Shown: in pieces, positions 59,803 through 64,000 of the stretch
Layout of the letters: every line of letters starts with the position of its first letter
How positions within the stretch are numbered: position 1 is the stretch's first letter
Origin: Rhipicephalus microplus
Lineage: Eukaryota; Arthropoda; Arachnida; Ixodida; Ixodidae
Length of the DNA stretch: 64,000 nucleotides
Direction of reading: 5' to 3'
NCBI RefSeq assembly: GCF_043290135.1
Contig: NC_134701.1
Span: 67,962,002-68,026,001, forward strand
The notes under the pieces: model-generated
What the model was told of the DNA's origin: nothing
The model's input: only the letters and a program-made list of their open reading frames with translations
The model's database searches: none
Translations under genes and position numbers: made by a program

Positions 59803-59904
59803 CTTGGCGACGTCAGCTGCCATTGACTCATACGTCAGGGGGTAGTGCAGCACGGTGTAACTGGGCCCCGAGTACGTCCTGTCCTTCATTAGTAGGGAAA
59901 TACT
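59803..59904 (-). CDS. Chitinase-like (GH18-type) protein, internal exon
   Basis: Acceptor CACTTTACAG (plus 59905-59914) opens phase 0 with SISLLMKDRTYSGPSYTVLH, followed by YPLTYESMAADVAK. Joined to the exon at 61196 the reading is continuous. Two donors are possible. AAG|GTGTTA (exon end 59803, 34 codons) keeps phase 0 and fits the next exon found, at 16967. AC|GTAAGT (exon end 59795) is the stronger site but leaves phase 2, which would need one or more unseen exons in the 43-kb intron. The segment has no catalytic motif; it is placed by orientation, phase and style between the other exons. No poly-repeat or transposon likeness. Confidence 0.5.
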
Positions 59905-61195
59905 CTGTAAAGTGAAAAGGCGAGAGTGACTTCTCCGTGAAATTATACCAAGAATAGTGCGGCTGAACTGCGTTATACAGGTATATACTCACTTTCCCGA
60001 AAGCTTGATTAGTTAATTTCAAAGGGATGACCTACGTTATACTTACTTTTACTGGAAGCATCATATTGAAAAAAATCTTTAAAAAACACGACTTGCTTTT
60101 TCTATGCTTGTACAACTTTAAATGGACACATATTTAACTCACCAATACTACAAATGCTTTCTTTTAATACATTTCGTGCTCAAACAACTGTTCAGACCTA
60201 CCGTGCATGCTTATACCCAAAAGTAATAGTTTAGAAAAGGTCAATACACTTTACGATTACTTGAGTCGTGTGGAACTACTCGTCTTAAATGTAGTTGAAT
60301 TGGTGGTTCTATCAAAAATTATTTTGCAATTTCTAGGCCTTGCTGACCTTCTTTAGCGTGTCTCACCATGTGAGTGGCGTTGCAATCTTCGCATCTTCCT
60401 TTTTAGATGACCCAGCTCTGAACACCTGGAGGTGTGGGGTCTTCAAGTTACCCGTGCAAGGGTTCCAACGTGAAATGGGGCCTATAGCAGAGCTTGTTTA
60501 ACACTGACGTGTGATATAGGGAATGACTTCTACCCAAACAATGCGACGACGATGGTTTGGGAACGAAAGTGGTCATTAAGAACGCTGCAATAGTGGTTAA
60601 ATCATCGTGATGCAGCCCTTTGTAACAACAACCTATGCGCCTTACCCGATGTTTAGAACGACGTATGTGACTAGTGGACAGATCGACCTTCCATTATTTG
60701 TTGTCAGGATGTCTTATGTATAAATGTGGAAATGTCTGTGCAATTTTGTTAATAACTGTGTTAAGCTGTATTAAACTTTAATATCATGTCTTCTTAACGA
60801 AATGAAATGTGTACGTATGGGCTCCAAATAACGCTGTGGATAAAACAAGAAATCGAAGCATGAGTACAACCACTTTTCTGGTTCCTTGTAGTAATTTTCT
60901 TGTGTGTTTATTTAATATATTTTTGCGCCAATATGTACTTCTTTTACAAATGTGTTATTATGACAGAAACCTGCTCTTATTTTGTGATTGCAAAAGCTCT
61001 TCTCTACAATTGCGTGAACAGATAAAAATTACTATATATATAAGGTGCTTGGACTAGGTTTCTCATAGGAAATTCATTGCATCGCTAAAATAACAGCATT
61101 TAGCTAATTTGCCTTATTTCTCTAGTCGCACGAAAGCCCAACGAATGTTGCGTTACAATTAAAGCGAATCACGTAAGCACGGGTGCAGCACAAAC
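59905..61195. other. Intron, no other gene recognised
   Basis: The 1.3-kb intron between the two upstream exons of the chitinase-like gene. AT-rich, no transposon recognised; the only intron in the window not enlarged by elements. Confidence 0.45.
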
Positions 61196-61361
61196 CTGGA
61201 GCCCTTTTGCCGATTGCGTGACGTACTGGAAAGTATCGAAGCCCGTAAGTATCGGTGGCGTGTTCACTTGTCCGTAGTGGTACACGCGGTGGGACCACAT
61301 CTCATCCAAGGACATTTTCGTCGCTTGGTCCGCGACCAGAGCACTCATAAAGGTTTCGTTT
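61196..61361 (-). CDS. Chitinase-like (GH18-type) protein, internal exon
   Basis: Acceptor CTTTTGCAG (plus 61362-61370); one base completes a codon begun in an upstream exon beyond the window, then 55 codons: NETFMSALVADQATKMSLDE, WSHRVYHYGQVNTPPILTGF, DTFQYVTQSAKGLQ. The donor is CAG|GTTTGT, phase 0, matching the phase-0 start of the exon at 59904. An N-glycosylation sequon (NET) fits a secreted protein. No enzyme motif can be named in this stretch; family assignment rests on the two downstream exons. The gene's start, signal peptide and catalytic region lie to the right of the window. Confidence 0.5.
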
Positions 61362-63206
61362 CTGCAAAAGCTTTGAACACACAAAATAATTGAGGCGTTT
61401 TTCTTCTGATAGAGCCAAATGCAGAAACCAAAACTAGGGTAAATTTCACTGAAACGTAAAGTATGCATGGGTATCTTCAATTTCTAGAACATTTGTAATC
61501 AAATTGGGGCAATTCCTTATGGTAACATGAGCTCAAAAAGGCAGATTCTGATGAAAAATAAGCCAAGTACTCCAGTTGTGTCAATCAAAGTGAGCCACCT
61601 TCATTATACTAGCACTGCACTATACATAATCAAAACAACCAACAATGTCCCATCCGAAATATTTCATTTATGCCTTAGTTGCTTTGTTATCGTGTTTACA
61701 TTCCGCATTTAGGTTTTATTGTCTAAACTTGTAGCCCAAGAAAGACATGATGTTCAATCACAATCCACGATTGTAATGATTATGAGGCTGAATTGCCTAG
61801 TTTTTTTGTATATTAGTGAATATTTTCGACTTTAGCGCAACAATATCTTGCCTTGCCTGACCTCCAGCTCGGTACATTTGAAATAAAATAGGCCTGAAAT
61901 AAAGATTTTGGGCGTCTGTATATTATCCTAAAAAAGAAGTGGTCAGAACATTCATGGCATAAAACTAACTTGAACACTTTTCAAGGTCTTCAATAGATGC
62001 TACGAACAAGAAAACATTGATGGCAGTCCAGAATAGTGCGCCTTTTCCCAGTAAACACCACTCGCTCTTTAAGTCTAGTAATCACCATTACGCCCATGCG
62101 TAGAAGCACGGCACCAATGGAAGCACAAGTATGATGTCAATTCTATTGCAAAGGATTGCTATACTGTACATTCGATCTGTTGTATACTTATTTTACAAGC
62201 CAATGTATGTCCAAACGACATGTTTCGTTCTATACGAGCCATATACAAACTTTACTCCACAATACTGACGATATTTGGCTATGTAGATTTTAGCCACAAT
62301 ATAAACTTGTGGTATTTAAGGGACAAGCGCATACTGACAAAACGTTGTTCGGGCAGGTTCAAATATAGTAAGTAGAAAAAAAAGTGCGTTTTTCTCAGTT
62401 TCCTTTACCTTATACATTTGGCTCTTAAAAAAAAAAAACCTCTTGAGTGGCTTGTGAATGACGCCAAGTTGCCCGATACCATCCCCTGTGTTCATCTGGG
62501 CTGGTGTTTGGGTTTTTGCTTACCTATATGATTGCTGATCTCATGAATACAAGGCAGCTCTAATAGAAATTTAATAAATTTTTCCTTTATAAACAAAATT
62601 TTGCCATGCAACGCAGTAATTGTTACGAATGAACGTAAAAAAGGTCGTTGCCATAACTCTAACAACCGATTTCAGTTTACATAAGTCCGCTGAAGGAGGA
62701 AAATCTCTCTAATAACACTGCTTTGTTTAAGCTGATTGTATTTTATCCACAAGCCAACATGCATTTAACCCACTGCATTTCTCGACTGATTTCACCCGAG
62801 TTTTGGTAATCACTTGGTTGCTCTATCTGACAATCATTTGTCTGTCCCACGTATGATATGGCCAGCTCAAACGCATTTCTTTTATTGCGACAGCAATTAT
62901 ATCAACATTTAAAGCTGGTTTTTTGCTGTCGTCACCGCCGCCATCGTCATTCATTGTATATGTACACGTATCTATACATATATATGAAAAATAGAAAATA
63001 ATCCAGAAAAAAGTCCGTGATTTGCTGCAAAGGTGAAGCTATGAATGCGATAGCAACAAATTGGAAGGTCACGCGCAGAATGGCAAACATATCGAAACAG
63101 ATGACCATGCTTAAATAGAACGAGGCTCAAATGTCTCAATCCCACAATATATATTTCCGCAGTTTATTAATTATTATTTATTATTTAGAAATACTGCAGA
63201 GTCTTT
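61362..63206. other. No gene recognised
   Basis: Intron sequence upstream of the exon at 61196. AT-rich. Near 62880-63075 is a likely SINE-like repeat (GCGACAGCAATTATATCAAC, CGCCGCCATCGTC, GCGATAGCAACAAA), not classified. Confidence 0.4.
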
Positions 63207-63456
63207 GACTCCAAGTGGGAGTGCACAAAAAAAACGTTCATGAAAAGAACACATCAACAAATAATTAATAACCAAAAACGTGAAATCAACGCATGAAACA
63301 CTGTAATTCAAAGAATACAGCAATGCGAGTTGACTCCAAGCATGAATGGACAAAAAAGAAAAAAGTACATCAACCGAACCCATCAATGAATGATTAGCAA
63401 CCAAAACATGAATCACCGCATGAAACACTGCTATTCAAAGAATACAGCGATGCGAG
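63207..63456. repeat. 125-bp tandem duplication in LINE 3' region
   Basis: Two diverged copies, starting GACTCCAAG at 63207 and 63332 and ending ATACAGCAATGCGAG / ATACAGCGATGCGAG. They follow the stop codon side of the LINE fragment at 63464-64000 (minus strand), so they are probably part of its 3' untranslated region. Confidence 0.85.
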
Positions 63457-63463
63457 GACAACA

Positions 63464-64000
63464 CTACCCATGCTTTTTCCTCAAGTGTGTAAGAAACACT
63501 TCTACACTAGGGCTATCTACAACTTCTTTCGGTAGTTTGTTCCAGGCGCTTATGGTTCTCGGGAAAAAGGAATATTTCAATGCATCGTTCCAGGAGCTGT
63601 ATTCCTGTATCATTTTCTCGTTATGAAAACGTGCACAGTGTGTAATATATTTCCGATTGTTAATTTGTATTACAGTGTTGTATAATAAATACAACTATTT
63701 TATTCTATTTTCGGCACGTCTACCTTCAACTGTATCAAGGGCAGTATAATTCAGCATTTCTTTCACACTATCGGTGCTTTTGTATTTGTTGCAGATGTAT
63801 CTGACCGTGGATCTTTGAACTCTCTCTAATTTATCAACATTTTTCTGTCTGTACGGGTCCCATAAATATGAGTCATACTCCGGACATGGCGAACTAGTGC
63901 TTTATATGCTGCTAGTTTAATGCTCATAGGAGCTTTGGAAAGCTTGCGCCGAATAAACCAGAGGGATTTAAAAGCCTTGGTGCAGATTGTGTTGATATAA
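63464..64000 (-). pseudogene. LINE ORF2 C-terminal fragment
   Basis: From the window edge, the minus strand reads AFKSLWFIRRKLSKAPMSIK, LAAYKALVR, then after frame changes a W-DPY-x-Q-K-type segment, KLERVQRS-like and ERRAE-like pieces, and finally an open frame (63694-63464) with YSSWNDALKYSFFPRTISAW and NKLPKEVVDSPSVEVFLTHL before the stop. This is the C-terminal tail of a LINE of the CR1/jockey-like kind (R-R-N-L, Y-x-x-L-V-R, S-F-F-P-R-T-I-x-x-W-N-x-L-P). RT and endonuclease would be beyond 64000. Frameshifts make it nonfunctional. Confidence 0.8.

Overview
This is a stretch of animal nuclear DNA, almost certainly from a hard tick (Ixodidae, probably metastriate). The best marker is at least seven copies or fragments of a tRNA-headed SINE that I recognise as Ruka, a family described from ixodid ticks. 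Very long (TA)n and (CTAT)n tracts, Ty3/Gypsy, LINE, Penelope-like and Mutator-like relics and low coding density fit the same source. Nothing looks prokaryotic. Species cannot be named from the window. | One host gene is supported. Four exon candidates on the minus strand (61196-61361, 59803-59904, 16845-16967, 3293-3487) can be read in one direction with compatible splice phases. They look like the C-terminal half of a secreted protein related to glycoside hydrolase family 18 (chitinase-like). The 5' exons lie beyond 64000. The introns are about 1.3 kb, 43 kb and 13 kb, and nearly everything else in the window sits inside the two large ones as transposon debris. | Layout: 0.4-1.7 kb, dispersed repeat ending in a 317-bp (CTAT)n tract. 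3.1-3.5 kb, last exon and poly(A) signal. 4.8-6.4 kb, broken Mutator-like transposase. 7.0-12.7 kb, degenerate I-type LINE with RNase H. 14.1-16.3 kb, LINE tail, Ruka, MITE. 16.8-17.0 kb, exon. 19-21.7 kb, simple repeats and a second, inverted copy of the first repeat. 24.5-29.8 kb, nearly intact Ty3/Gypsy element (LTRs differ at 2 of 158 bases). 30.0-35.2 kb, a strange LTR element ordered LTR-pol-LTR-gag-LTR. 35.2-37.9 kb, tRNA-headed SINE units, a hammerhead-like ribozyme and a GIY-YIG fragment of a Penelope-like element. 38.6-45.6 kb, old minus-strand Gypsy element carrying a nested gag-only LTR element. 49.2-49.6 kb, two tandem near-perfect palindromes. 49.6-52.4 kb, a young gag-only LTR element whose 134-bp LTRs look identical. 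54-55.8 kb, Gypsy gag and RNase H relics with SINEs between. 56-59.4 kb, Rukas, a TIR element and a 147-bp-arm palindrome holding two head-to-head hammerhead-like motifs. 59.8-61.4 kb, two exons. 63.2-64 kb, LINE tail. | The most interesting points are the hammerhead-like motifs (one in a TATA-containing Penelope-type terminus, two in a palindrome), the two gag-only LTR elements that must have moved in trans, the permuted pol-LTR-gag element, and the fact that all three intact-ended LTR insertions sit in (TA)n tracts. All calls come from reading the sequence by eye; no alignments or searches were run, so edges of old relics are approximate.
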